Part shown: piece after piece, positions 1-8,379 of the stretch | Numbering within the stretch: position 1 is the stretch's first letter | Layout of the letters: every line of letters starts with the position of its first letter | Assembly (NCBI RefSeq): GCF_000429305.1 | Contig: NZ_KE386879.1 | Coordinates: 165,540 to 229,539 of the forward strand | Reading direction: 5' to 3' | Length of the DNA: 64,000 nt | DNA from: Desulfovibrio inopinatus DSM 10711 | GTDB lineage: Bacteria; Desulfobacterota; Desulfovibrionia; Desulfovibrionales; Desulfovibrionaceae | Position numbers and translations under genes: made by a program | The notes under the pieces: model-generated | Databases searched by the model: none | What the model was told of the DNA's origin: nothing | What the model saw: only the letters and a program-made list of their open reading frames with translations

Positions 1-1
1 G

Positions 2-1117
2 GGAGAAGAAGCAATACGTGACAACAGCGTATGTTTTGATGAGCAGAGATGTTTTTCTTTAACACGTCAGCTCGTGTTCATGACCATTGCATGTGCCATA
101 TTGCTGGCAGCGATTCTCTATTGTATTTTTATTCAGGATATTCAATGGATTCTCGCCGAAGGCCCTCTCCATATTGAACAGATTCGTTCCGATATATTTA
201 TCGAAATAGGATTTACTATCGCTTTGTTGCTCGTTTTTCTCGTCACTATAGTCATATCCTATTCACACAATCTGAAGATATTCCTCGGCTATCAGGATAC
301 CGTTCTTCATGCTGTCGGTGAAGGAAATCTCACCGCACGGGTTCCCGTGGCCCGATGTGATGACTTTGGACGCATGGCCATAAAAACCAATAAAATGGTC
401 GAAAGCCTGCAAGTGCGCACTGCCGAATTGCATCGTACACAAGATATTACAATTATTACGCTTGCCGCTTTAGCCGAATCACGCGATTCGGAAACGAGTG
501 GACACATTCTACGTACGCAATACTATGTCAAAGCCATTGCTGAACACTTACGCTGTTCTTCTCGATACGCCGACTTTCTTAACGAGAAGACGATTGAGCA
601 ACTGTATAAATCGTCTCCATTACATGATATTGGGAAAGTTGGTGTATCCGATCGTATTCTCCTCAAACCCGGACGCCTGACATTCGAAGAATTTGAAGAA
701 ATAAAGCAACATACTAGTTATGGCCGAGATGCCATCGCACGTACGGAGAAGTACATACAGGGGAATTCGCTTTTACGGTTTGCCAAAGAAATTGCGTATA
801 CTCACCACGAGCGCTTTGATGGGACAGGTTATCCTCAAGGCTTGAAAGGAGACGAAATTCCATTATCAGGCCGCATTATGGCGTTGGCCGACGTATTCGA
901 TGCCTTGATCAGCCGACGTGTTTACAAACCGGCATTTCCGTTTATCGAAGCGAAAAAAATTATCGTAGAAGGCCGAGGAGAGCAGTTTGATCCCGATATC
1001 GTTGACGCCTTTCTTGCTCTACAAGATCGATTTCGCCAGATCGCCTTTGAGTTCGCTGATTCCGACTATGATAGGAATTTACTTTTAGATGACGAGATGA
1101 AAAGCAGTTGCGGATAG
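2..1117 (+). CDS. HD-GYP domain membrane signalling protein (5' end outside window)
   Basis: The reading frame is open to the left edge, so the true start lies outside the window; 371 residues are visible. A first hydrophobic segment (about residues 27-43) and a second (about 66-86) flank a short extracytoplasmic stretch, the tail of a sensor domain. A HAMP linker follows (GEGNLTARVPV), then a full HD-GYP domain: HDIGKVG metal-binding core, HHERFDGTGYP signature and LADVFDAL. HD-GYP enzymes hydrolyse cyclic di-GMP to GMP, so this is probably a membrane-bound c-di-GMP phosphodiesterase responding to a periplasmic signal. All core HD and GYP residues are present, so it is likely active. The ligand cannot be told because the sensor domain is cut off. 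Confidence 0.9.
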   Translation, partial: GEEAIRDNSVCFDEQRCFSLTRQLVFMTIACAILLAAILYCIFIQDIQWILAEGPLHIEQIRSDIFIEIGFTIALLLVFLVTIVISYSHNLKIFLGYQDTVLHAVGEGNLTARVPVARCDDFGRMAIKTNKMVESLQVRTAELHRTQDITIITLAALAESRDSETSGHILRTQYYVKAIAEHLRCSSRYADFLNEKTIEQLYKSSPLHDIGKVGVSDRILLKPGRLTFEEFEEIKQHTSYGRDAIARTEKYIQGNSLLRFAKEIAYTHHERFDGTGYPQGLKGDEIPLSGRIMALADVFDALISRRVYKPAFPFIEAKKIIVEGRGEQFDPDIVDAFLALQDRFRQIAFEFADSDYDRNLLLDDEMKSSCG

Positions 1118-1159
1118 ATGCCGTAACGCCGGACACCCACCCGCAACCCTTCTGTATTC

Positions 1160-2497
1160 TTACCACTGCAGAACGTAGTAGCGCAGATAGATATATATCG
1201 TAGCAAGGATAATCGTCAGGAGCATCACGGGAGCACCGTATTTAAAGAAACGTATAAATGTAATTTTATGACCGGCTTTTTCACTTAATCCCACCACAAT
1301 GACGTTGGCTGACGCACCAATAGCCGATCCATTACCGCCCAAACATGCTCCAAGTGCAAGCGACCACCAAACGGGTTCCATGGCTGCACTCCGTAATATC
1401 TCCGAACCAGGCGCAAGATTCGTTACGCCAAAAACTTTCCCTGCCATATCAATTAAAAGAGGGTTGATTGTCGCAACAAACGGAATGTTGTCGACAATAG
1501 CCGAAGCAATGGATGAGAACCACACCATAACCAAGGACAGTGTCATCATATTATCTTTGGATGGGTTCGTCAGGGTAATCATCTTGTCCGACATCATCTC
1601 GATGAGACCGACCTTGACCGTTGCACCAATAATGATGAATAGCCCCATGAAGAAAAAAAGTGTCGGCCATTCAATGGATGAAAGTACTTCTTCCGGATCT
1701 TGGCCGGAAATAAAGAGCAAAAGTCCGGCTCCGGCCAGTGCGACAGTCGCGGCTTCATAATGGAGTGCGCCGTGACAGATAAAACCAAGAATTGTAAGTC
1801 CGAGAACGATAAGACTTTTGACAAGAAGTTTTTTATCACGAATGAGTTCGGATTCATCAAGAGAAAGGATGCGTTGGCGTTTTTCTTCATCCACTGTGAG
1901 CACGTTGCGAAAAATTAACGCCCATAGAGCAAGCCAGATGATCATAATAATGATAATAATCGGGGCGAGATGAAGAATAAAATCGACAAACTCAAACCCC
2001 GCCTTGGACGCAATCATAATATTGGGTGGATCACCGATCAACGTGGCTGTGCCGCCGATATTGGACGCCAAAGCCTCGGTAATGAGAAACGGGACGGGAT
2101 CAACTTCAAGTTGTTCGGCGATAAGGAGCGTGACGGGAGCCAATAAAAGCACTGTCGTCACATTGTCGAGAAACGCCGAGCCAATCGCAGTGACCACAGC
2201 AAAAATAACCATGATAGCAACAGGTCGCCCCCGACTCAATTTCGCGGCTTTAACGGCAAGAAATTCGAACACACCAGTTTTGGTCATAATATTGACAATG
2301 ACCATCATGGAAATCAAAAGGAAAATGACGTTCCAGTCCACGCCCATTTCAACATCGCGGAGGGCTTGATCCTGGGTGAGAATTTTGGAGATGAGAACAA
2401 GGCCGGCCCCAAGCAGGGCAACTTTGGTCTTGTGGACCTTTTCGCTGACAATGAGCGCATAGGAGATGACAAAAATCAGCGTAGCAAGTGTGAACAC
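1160..2497 (-). CDS. ArsB/NhaD-family ion transporter
   Basis: An integral membrane protein of about 445 residues with some twelve hydrophobic segments and the family signature ASNIGGTATLIGDPPNIMI about one third in, plus a second, inverted-repeat-like half with DNIPFVATINPL and NGSAIGASANV. This is the ArsB/NhaD part of the ion transporter superfamily, which includes sodium/proton antiporters, arsenite pumps and dicarboxylate carriers; the sequence does not decide the substrate. The start chosen is GTG at 2497, because TGGAGGA ends five bases before it; the longer open frame to 2554 has no such site. It converges with the HD-GYP gene and stands alone, with no arsenic genes nearby, which argues mildly for a Na+/H+ or anion role. 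Confidence 0.85.
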   Translation of the reverse strand: MFTLATLIFVISYALIVSEKVHKTKVALLGAGLVLISKILTQDQALRDVEMGVDWNVIFLLISMMVIVNIMTKTGVFEFLAVKAAKLSRGRPVAIMVIFAVVTAIGSAFLDNVTTVLLLAPVTLLIAEQLEVDPVPFLITEALASNIGGTATLIGDPPNIMIASKAGFEFVDFILHLAPIIIIIMIIWLALWALIFRNVLTVDEEKRQRILSLDESELIRDKKLLVKSLIVLGLTILGFICHGALHYEAATVALAGAGLLLFISGQDPEEVLSSIEWPTLFFFMGLFIIIGATVKVGLIEMMSDKMITLTNPSKDNMMTLSLVMVWFSSIASAIVDNIPFVATINPLLIDMAGKVFGVTNLAPGSEILRSAAMEPVWWSLALGACLGGNGSAIGASANVIVVGLSEKAGHKITFIRFFKYGAPVMLLTIILATIYIYLRYYVLQW

Positions 2498-2751
2498 GAT
2501 GTCCTCCACAAAAAACCGGTCGCACAAATTGGATCGGAAGAGAGTTACGCACAAGGCCAGAACAGGGGAAACAGACGGCTTTGCGCTTGATTTGAGTGTC
2601 TGCTAGGAGCTTGTATTCCCTCTGTTCAAGAACGGCAAGAAATGGCTTCTATCGGAATAATGGAAGAGGTTCTTTTGTGTCCTTGGGGCTCCCCCGATGT
2701 GCCTTCGGCTTTGCCCAAAGGGAAACCTTCAGCTCGAAAATGGAATGCACC

Positions 2752-4785
2752 ATGAACGCTAAGCCCAACCGGCTTTTACATGAACACAGTCCCTATCTTC
2801 AGCAACACGCCTCAAACCCTGTTGACTGGTATCCCTGGGGAGAAGAGGCTTTTGCCAAAGCAAAGGCAGAAGACAAACCGATTTTCTTGTCCATCGGCTA
2901 TTCCACCTGTCACTGGTGTCATGTCATGGCGCACGAGTCTTTTGAAGATCCGGTTGTATCGACATTGCTCAATGACGGCTTTGTCAACATCAAGGTAGAC
3001 CGCGAAGAACGCCCTGATATCGATAACCTCTATATGACCGTCTGCCATGCGACGATCGGACGTGGGGGATGGCCACTGACCGTGTTGCTCACCCCGGATA
3101 AAAAACCGTTTTTTGCAGGAACCTATATTCCGAAGAAAAGTCGACAGGGCTTGATGGGACTCTATGATTTTCTTCCCAAAGTCATTGATGCCTGGAAGAA
3201 AACCCGAGCTGAATTGGTCGAAACGAGTGAAAAGCTTGTTGCACACGTCAAACGTGTTGAGGAGACCGCAGCCGAAACAGGGGAACTCGACGCGCATGCT
3301 ACCCAAACGGCGCAAGAGCAACTGACGGAACAATTCGATAGCGACTTCGGTGGGTTCGGATCAGCTCCCAAATTTCCATCCCCGCACACCTTGCTGTTTC
3401 TTTTGCGCCGGTTTGCTGCCACTGGTGATGCGAAGGCGTTTGATATGGTAACGCGAACGCTTGTCGGTATGCGTATGGGTGGAGTCTATGACCATCTTGG
3501 TTATGGTTTTCATCGATACAGTACTGATCGGTATTGGTTTTTGCCGCATTTTGAAAAAATGCTGTATGACCAAGCGCTGATTGCTATGACGTGTACCGAA
3601 GCTTTTGCCATCACAAAAGGTGAGCTTTTTCGACAAACGGCAAACGAAATCTTCGAGTACGTAGAGCGGGACATGACTTCACCGAACGGCGCATTCTATA
3701 GCGCCGAGGATGCGGATAGCGAAGGCGAAGAAGGAAAATTTTACGTCTTTACCCGCGACGAAATCGAATCGGTCCTTGGCAAAGACGAAGCAGACCTGTT
3801 TGCCGAGGCCTATGGCTTTGAAGATGGTGGCAACTTTGCAGAAGAAGCGTCTGGCGAGAAAACCGGGTCAAATATTTTGCATCTTCCCAAACCGCTTGCC
3901 GCATTGGCGGAAGAGCGGGGCGAAGAGCTGGAGTCCATACGAAGTCGATTAACCGTGGCGAGGCAGGCTCTTTTTGCCTTTCGCGAGAAACGTGTCCATC
4001 CCCACAAAGATGACAAAATTCTCACGGATTGGAATGGCTTGATGATTGCTGCATTGGCTCAAGCTGGTCGCGTGTTTGAGAACTCAACGTTGACCGACCG
4101 AGCGGCCCGGGCGGCACAGTTCTTCCTGAATACGATGCGAAACGAAGATGGCACGTTGTTGCATCGCTATCGTGAAGGGCAAGCTGGCATCGATGCGACG
4201 CTGATAGATTATGCCTATTTGACCTGGGGACTTATCGAACTGCACCAAGCGACTTTGGACCATGCGTGGCTTGACGCTGCGCTTGATTTGACACGTATTA
4301 TCCTGAAAGATTTTCTTGATACTGAAGTTGGGGGATTCTTTCTGACATCTCATTCGGCAGAGGAGCTGTTCGCACGGCAGAAGGATATCTACGATGGGGC
4401 CTTGCCCTCGGGGAATGCCGTCAGTTGCCAGAATTTGCTTCGACTTTCTCGTCTTACCGGCAATACGGAGTTTGATCAGACAGCTTCCGAGATTATGAAG
4501 GCCTTTGCTGGAACCGTCATCAAACAACCCATGGGATTTACGCACTTGCTTTCCGCAGTTTTGTTCGCCATCGGTCCAAGTACGGAAATTCATTTGCAGG
4601 GCACCATTGGTGACGAGAAATTTGAAGCCTTACGCCGTGTTGTTGCGACGACCTACGCCCCTTTCACCACTATCGCCTTTGAAGAAGCCAGCGAACCCCA
4701 AGCCGGGCTTTGCCGAGGAGGCGCATGTCAACCTCCGGTCCATGACGCCCAAACCCTTACGGCTTTGATGTCGTCATCACAGTAA
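2752..4785 (+). CDS. YyaL/DUF255 thioredoxin-domain protein (SSP411-like)
   Basis: 677 residues. The N-terminal quarter is a thioredoxin-like domain with the [14 protein letters not shown] motif (CxxC-type site at about residues 56-59) and the [18 protein letters not shown] block typical of the YyaL/spermatogenesis-associated protein 20 family. The rest is an alpha/alpha barrel resembling six-hairpin glycosidases or N-acylglucosamine epimerases ([53 protein letters not shown]). The biochemical role of the family is not established; a redox or sugar-related role is usually suggested. ATG 2752 is preferred because the conserved family N terminus begins there and GGA lies seven bases upstream; the frame is open further upstream but without a recognisable site. 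A strong hairpin follows the stop. Confidence 0.9.
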   Translation: MNAKPNRLLHEHSPYLQQHASNPVDWYPWGEEAFAKAKAEDKPIFLSIGYSTCHWCHVMAHESFEDPVVSTLLNDGFVNIKVDREERPDIDNLYMTVCHATIGRGGWPLTVLLTPDKKPFFAGTYIPKKSRQGLMGLYDFLPKVIDAWKKTRAELVETSEKLVAHVKRVEETAAETGELDAHATQTAQEQLTEQFDSDFGGFGSAPKFPSPHTLLFLLRRFAATGDAKAFDMVTRTLVGMRMGGVYDHLGYGFHRYSTDRYWFLPHFEKMLYDQALIAMTCTEAFAITKGELFRQTANEIFEYVERDMTSPNGAFYSAEDADSEGEEGKFYVFTRDEIESVLGKDEADLFAEAYGFEDGGNFAEEASGEKTGSNILHLPKPLAALAEERGEELESIRSRLTVARQALFAFREKRVHPHKDDKILTDWNGLMIAALAQAGRVFENSTLTDRAARAAQFFLNTMRNEDGTLLHRYREGQAGIDATLIDYAYLTWGLIELHQATLDHAWLDAALDLTRIILKDFLDTEVGGFFLTSHSAEELFARQKDIYDGALPSGNAVSCQNLLRLSRLTGNTEFDQTASEIMKAFAGTVIKQPMGFTHLLSAVLFAIGPSTEIHLQGTIGDEKFEALRRVVATTYAPFTTIAFEEASEPQAGLCRGGACQPPVHDAQTLTALMSSSQ

Positions 4786-4799
4786 ATCAAAAACACTGG

Positions 4800-4840
4800 C
4801 TGTCTTTGGAGGGGGGATCCTTCTCCCCCTCCAAAGACAG
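4800..4840. terminator. 16-bp perfect hairpin after the YyaL-like gene
   Basis: Perfect 16-base arms at 4800-4815 and 4825-4840 enclose a 9-base loop containing GATCC. There is no T-run after it, so it may act as a transcription or mRNA end in either direction rather than as a classical intrinsic terminator. Confidence 0.55.
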
Positions 4841-4916
4841 CGTGACACAAACGCATCGAGAAAAATAATGCAATGTCCCCGGTGATTCTTGCGAACACCG
4901 TTGCACAAGAGGAAGT

Positions 4917-5381
4917 ATGAAGCGTTCTGCGGACAAATTTGTTCAGGCGTTATCACGAGCTGGTATGGAAGCGTTTGGATTCGAAAAACGTTGCGAACAC
5001 GATTTTCCTCTTTTTCTGGCAACTGTCCCGGCTGGATTTCCTTCACCAGCCGACGATTACATCGATAGGAAACTCGACCTCAACGAATATCTCGTCACCC
5101 ATCCCGCCGCGACATTTTTCGTGCGCGTCTATGGTGATTCCATGGTGGACGCAAATATCACCACCGGGGATATTCTCATTGTCGACCGGGCCATTGAACC
5201 AACCAGCGGACGTATTGTGATTGCTATTCTTGACGGTGAACTCACCGTCAAACGGTTGCTCAAAAAAAACGGGAGACTCTTTCTCGTACCGGAAAATTCA
5301 TTGTTTTCTCGGGTAGAAATCACCCCGGAATTGGATTTCGAGATATGGGGTGTGGTCACGTATATCATTTACAAGGCGTAA
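4917..5381 (+). CDS. umuD: UmuD-like SOS mutagenesis protease (peptidase S24)
   Basis: 154 residues, close to the usual UmuD length. Self-cleavage region VPAGFPSPADDYID (scissile Ala39-Gly40; E. coli uses Cys-Gly), nucleophile Ser75 in VYGDSM and general base Lys112 in LTVKRLL are all present. In the SOS response UmuD is trimmed to UmuD' on RecA filaments and then combines with UmuC to form DNA polymerase V for translesion synthesis. The downstream gene is umuC, four bases away. AGAGGAA stands just before the ATG. I looked for a LexA operator between 4841 and 4916 and could not identify one with confidence. Confidence 0.93.
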   Translation: MKRSADKFVQALSRAGMEAFGFEKRCEHDFPLFLATVPAGFPSPADDYIDRKLDLNEYLVTHPAATFFVRVYGDSMVDANITTGDILIVDRAIEPTSGRIVIAILDGELTVKRLLKKNGRLFLVPENSLFSRVEITPELDFEIWGVVTYIIYKA

Positions 5382-5385
5382 AACG

Positions 5386-6756
5386 ATGAAACCGGCAGTA
5401 TCTTCCCGGAAAAATTCTCAATCGCCGGAACGTGTTTTTGCCCTTGTGGATTGCAATAATTTTTATGTCTCATGTGAACGAGTTTTTGCGCCGAAACTGC
5501 GAGGAAAACCGGTTGTTGTCTTATCCAACAACGATGGGTGCATCGTAGCCCGATCTGAAGAAGCCAAACGTTTGGGCATCGGCATGGGACAGCCGGCTTT
5601 CCAGTGCAAGCAACTCTTTTCCACACACGATGTCGCTGTATTTTCGTCTAACTATGCTTTGTATGGAGACATGTCCGCTCGGGTTATGACAACTCTCGGT
5701 CGGTTTTCTCCCAATGTCGAAGTCTATTCCATTGATGAAGCATTTCTTGACCTGGCAGGGATCCGGCATCGCGATCGCCACTGTCGAAAGCTTTGCGCCC
5801 TCATCCGACAATGGACAGGTATCCCGGTCTCCATCGGCATTGGCCCGACAAAAACATTGGCTAAAATCGCCAGCCGCATCGTGAAGAAACAACCAGGATT
5901 TCAAGGAGTACTTGATCTTACCTGTCATCAGGACTGTGACGCTTTGCTTCAGTCTATAAGGGTAGACGAAATATGGGGTATCGGTCGACGGTATGGCACG
6001 ATGTTACGCCGTTTCGGCGTCTTTACGGCCTATGATTTCAAGCGGCTTGATCGTGAATTTGTGCGTCGGCATATGTCCGTAACAGGCCTTCATACATTAC
6101 TCGAATTACGTGCTATTCCCTGTATTGACCTGGAGCATGCACCACCTCCTAAAAAATCGATCATGGTATCGCGTTCCTTCGGACGTCGTGTGACACATCT
6201 TGAGGATATGCGTGAAGCTGTTGCCAGTTACACGACGCGGGCTGCGAATAAACTTCGTCAACAAGCTTGTGTTGCTTCTACGGTTCTTGTCTTTGTGCAG
6301 ACGAATCGATTTATCGAAGGAGAACCCCAGTATGCGGCATCATTATCTCAATTTCTGCCCGAGGCAACAAGCCACACCCCGGTATTGATTCAAACGGCAA
6401 CGGAACTTTTGAAAAAATTATTCAAGCCTGGTTTGCGATACAAGAAAGCGGGCGTCCTTCTTGGAGGTCTCGAACCAGAGGGATGCCAACAGAAAAGTCT
6501 CCTCAGTTTAGGGCACGAGGAGAAGCATGAGAAAAGCAAAGCGCTCATGCATGCCGTTGACACGGCAAATGCCAAATGGGGACGCAATACCCTTTCCTTT
6601 GCATCGGCCGGATTCGAACAGGACTGGAAAATGCGTCAAGGAAAGCGGTCTCCCCAGTTCACCACGGTCTGGTCTGAAATTCCGACTGTTAAAGCCTCGT
6701 TTTCTGGCGATCGCCAAACAATACCCTGCGCATTGCATGGGGCGTTGCATAATTGA
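5386..6756 (+). CDS. umuC: UmuC-like Y-family DNA polymerase
   Basis: 456 residues. Y-family catalytic motifs are visible: VDCNNFYVSCE at about 21-31 (metal-binding Asp22), YSIDEAFLDL with the Asp-Glu pair at about 117-118, and the helix-hairpin-helix thumb (DEIWGIGRRYG). The C-terminal little-finger region and the DUF4113-like UmuC tail (RWGRNTLSFAS-like block) are present. It is the catalytic subunit of polymerase V and works with cleaved UmuD. ATG 5386 is four bases after umuD, with AAGG upstream inside the umuD end; the pair is one operon. Confidence 0.94.
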   Translation: MKPAVSSRKNSQSPERVFALVDCNNFYVSCERVFAPKLRGKPVVVLSNNDGCIVARSEEAKRLGIGMGQPAFQCKQLFSTHDVAVFSSNYALYGDMSARVMTTLGRFSPNVEVYSIDEAFLDLAGIRHRDRHCRKLCALIRQWTGIPVSIGIGPTKTLAKIASRIVKKQPGFQGVLDLTCHQDCDALLQSIRVDEIWGIGRRYGTMLRRFGVFTAYDFKRLDREFVRRHMSVTGLHTLLELRAIPCIDLEHAPPPKKSIMVSRSFGRRVTHLEDMREAVASYTTRAANKLRQQACVASTVLVFVQTNRFIEGEPQYAASLSQFLPEATSHTPVLIQTATELLKKLFKPGLRYKKAGVLLGGLEPEGCQQKSLLSLGHEEKHEKSKALMHAVDTANAKWGRNTLSFASAGFEQDWKMRQGKRSPQFTTVWSEIPTVKASFSGDRQTIPCALHGALHN

Positions 6757-6828
6757 TCCTTTTTCGGCATATACTGGACGATGAAAATCTTCATGTAACC
6801 GACGTTATGTCAAAAGGAGTAGCTCCCC

Positions 6829-7344
6829 ATGAATAATAAAGCTCTTATCGTTTCGGCCGATGGATTCGAAGACTCGGAACTGCTTTATCCGTATTATCGT
6901 TTGAGAGAAGCTGGATTCGAGGTCGATATTGCCGCCCCTGCAAAAGGGAGTATCACCGGAAAAAAAGGCTACGAAGTGCAGGCCAATCTCGCTTTAAGCG
7001 ACGTGGACACGGCTGGCTCGTGTGGGTACAAAGCCCTTGTACTTCCTGGCGGAAAGGCCCCGGCAGCCTTACGTGAAATGAAAGAAGCGATTGATATTGT
7101 GACCGACTTCGCCAGTAGCGGTATTCCTATTGCCGCTATTTGCCACGGTCCTCAATTACTTGTTTCAGCCAGATTGCTTGCCGGAAAAAAAGCCACTTGT
7201 TACGCGAGTGTTGCCGAAGAACTCAAGGGAGCCGGAGCGCTGTACGAGGATAGCGAAGTCGTTGTGGATCATACGCTTATCACGTCGCGCAAACCCGACG
7301 ACCTTCCTGCCTTTTCCAGGGAGCTTATGAAACAAATCCTGTAG
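6829..7344 (+). CDS. DJ-1/PfpI-family protein
   Basis: 171 residues, full length for the PfpI/YhbO subfamily. The nucleophile elbow AAICHGPQ carries Cys105-His106, and the upstream glutamate in DGFEDSELLYP is conserved. Members are variously described as intracellular proteases, deglycases or glyoxalases acting on methylglyoxal-modified molecules in stress; the exact activity cannot be told from sequence. An AAAGGAG site precedes the ATG by nine to ten bases. It follows umuDC but is separated by about 70 bases and probably has its own promoter. Confidence 0.88.
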   Translation: MNNKALIVSADGFEDSELLYPYYRLREAGFEVDIAAPAKGSITGKKGYEVQANLALSDVDTAGSCGYKALVLPGGKAPAALREMKEAIDIVTDFASSGIPIAAICHGPQLLVSARLLAGKKATCYASVAEELKGAGALYEDSEVVVDHTLITSRKPDDLPAFSRELMKQIL

Positions 7345-7356
7345 GCCGTTTGATCC

Positions 7357-7396
7357 GAACGCGGTCACGGGCAAACATGCGGTCCGGACCGCGTTC
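7357..7396 (+). promoter_or_regulatory. Two competing hairpins just before the DUF362 gene
   Basis: A 10-base inverted repeat (7357-7366 with 7387-7396) encloses 20 bases. Its right arm overlaps a separate perfect 14-base palindrome at 7379-7392, so the two structures exclude each other. They end 8 bases before the next start codon and occupy the place where a ribosome binding site would be expected. A regulatory role is only inference; an end signal for the preceding gene is an alternative. Confidence 0.35.
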
Positions 7397-7404
7397 AAAA
7401 AACA

Positions 7405-8325
7405 ATGCCAATCGCCGTTTCACTGTGTTCCGTTGTTCATTATACCGAGCACCACCTTGACGATACTATAGCCCGCCTTCTGGAACATTCAGCCGGATTT
7501 CCGACCCCGGGGACGCGGGTACTTGTAAAACCCAATCTTGTCGGTCCGTACAATACCGGATTGTCCTGCACACATCCGGCTATAGTGCGATCAGTTTGTC
7601 GTATTCTTCTCGATTGTGGAGCCCGTATAGAAGTGGGGGACTCACCGGCCTTCGGTTCTGCTAAGGTTATTGCCCGGCTCTGTGGATTATCTAAAGCGTT
7701 GGCAGATCTTCCCGTCAAATTGGTCAACTTCAGTTCAGGAGAGAAACGTCCGTTGACCCTTGGCGGCCATGTCACCATTGCGAAACCAGCTCTTGAAACC
7801 GACGTGGTTGTCAATGTTCCGAAAGTGAAGGCGCATACACAAATGTTTCTCACCCTGGCCGTAAAAAATCTCTTCGGTTGTGTCGTTGGCTTCCGTAAAG
7901 CCTTGGCTCATCAAACACTTGGTGATGAAGACAATCGATTTGAGAGCATGCTTGTCGATGTCATGCTTGCCTTACCTCGTACGGTGAACCTCATTGACGG
8001 TATCCAGGCCATGCACGTCACGGGTCCGGCCAAAGGAGTTGCTTATTCCCTGGGATTGCTTGCCGCCTCTGCCGATGCTGTCGCTATGGATACAGCATTG
8101 TACAAGATATTGGGGGCACATCCCAATCACGTTCCGATATGGCAAGAATGCCGTGCCCGTGGTTTTGCAGGGGCGATACCTGACGACCTTGTGTATCCGA
8201 TGTCTTCACCAGTAGATTTTGATGCTAGCGGGTTTCGCCTGCCAGAAAAAACAACTCCTGTCGCCTTTGCACCAGCTCGCTTCCTTATCGGCCGAATAAA
8301 AAGCCTGTACTTCAAATGGCGTTGA
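7405..8325 (+). CDS. DUF362 domain protein
   Basis: 306 residues matching the DUF362 family: GTRVLVKPNLVGP near the N terminus, VNVPKVKAHTQMFLTLAVKNLFGCV in the middle and AMDTALYKILG near the end. The C-terminal ferredoxin domain found in many DUF362 proteins is missing; this is the short form. The family is common in anaerobes and often sits near redox genes, but no reaction is established. No good ribosome binding site is seen before ATG 7405, where hairpins occupy the leader. It precedes hypF by 54 bases in the same direction. Confidence 0.85.
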   Translation: MPIAVSLCSVVHYTEHHLDDTIARLLEHSAGFPTPGTRVLVKPNLVGPYNTGLSCTHPAIVRSVCRILLDCGARIEVGDSPAFGSAKVIARLCGLSKALADLPVKLVNFSSGEKRPLTLGGHVTIAKPALETDVVVNVPKVKAHTQMFLTLAVKNLFGCVVGFRKALAHQTLGDEDNRFESMLVDVMLALPRTVNLIDGIQAMHVTGPAKGVAYSLGLLAASADAVAMDTALYKILGAHPNHVPIWQECRARGFAGAIPDDLVYPMSSPVDFDASGFRLPEKTTPVAFAPARFLIGRIKSLYFKWR

Positions 8326-8379
8326 AGTATCGTCGTTACACTCGAAAAAGATCGTCATTTTCTGGGATTGGGAAGGAAT

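Noticed and set aside
4841..4916. LexA operator before umuD
   Set aside because: Imperfect symmetry GCGAAC-ACC-GTTGCA was noticed, but it does not match a LexA box I can name for this group.
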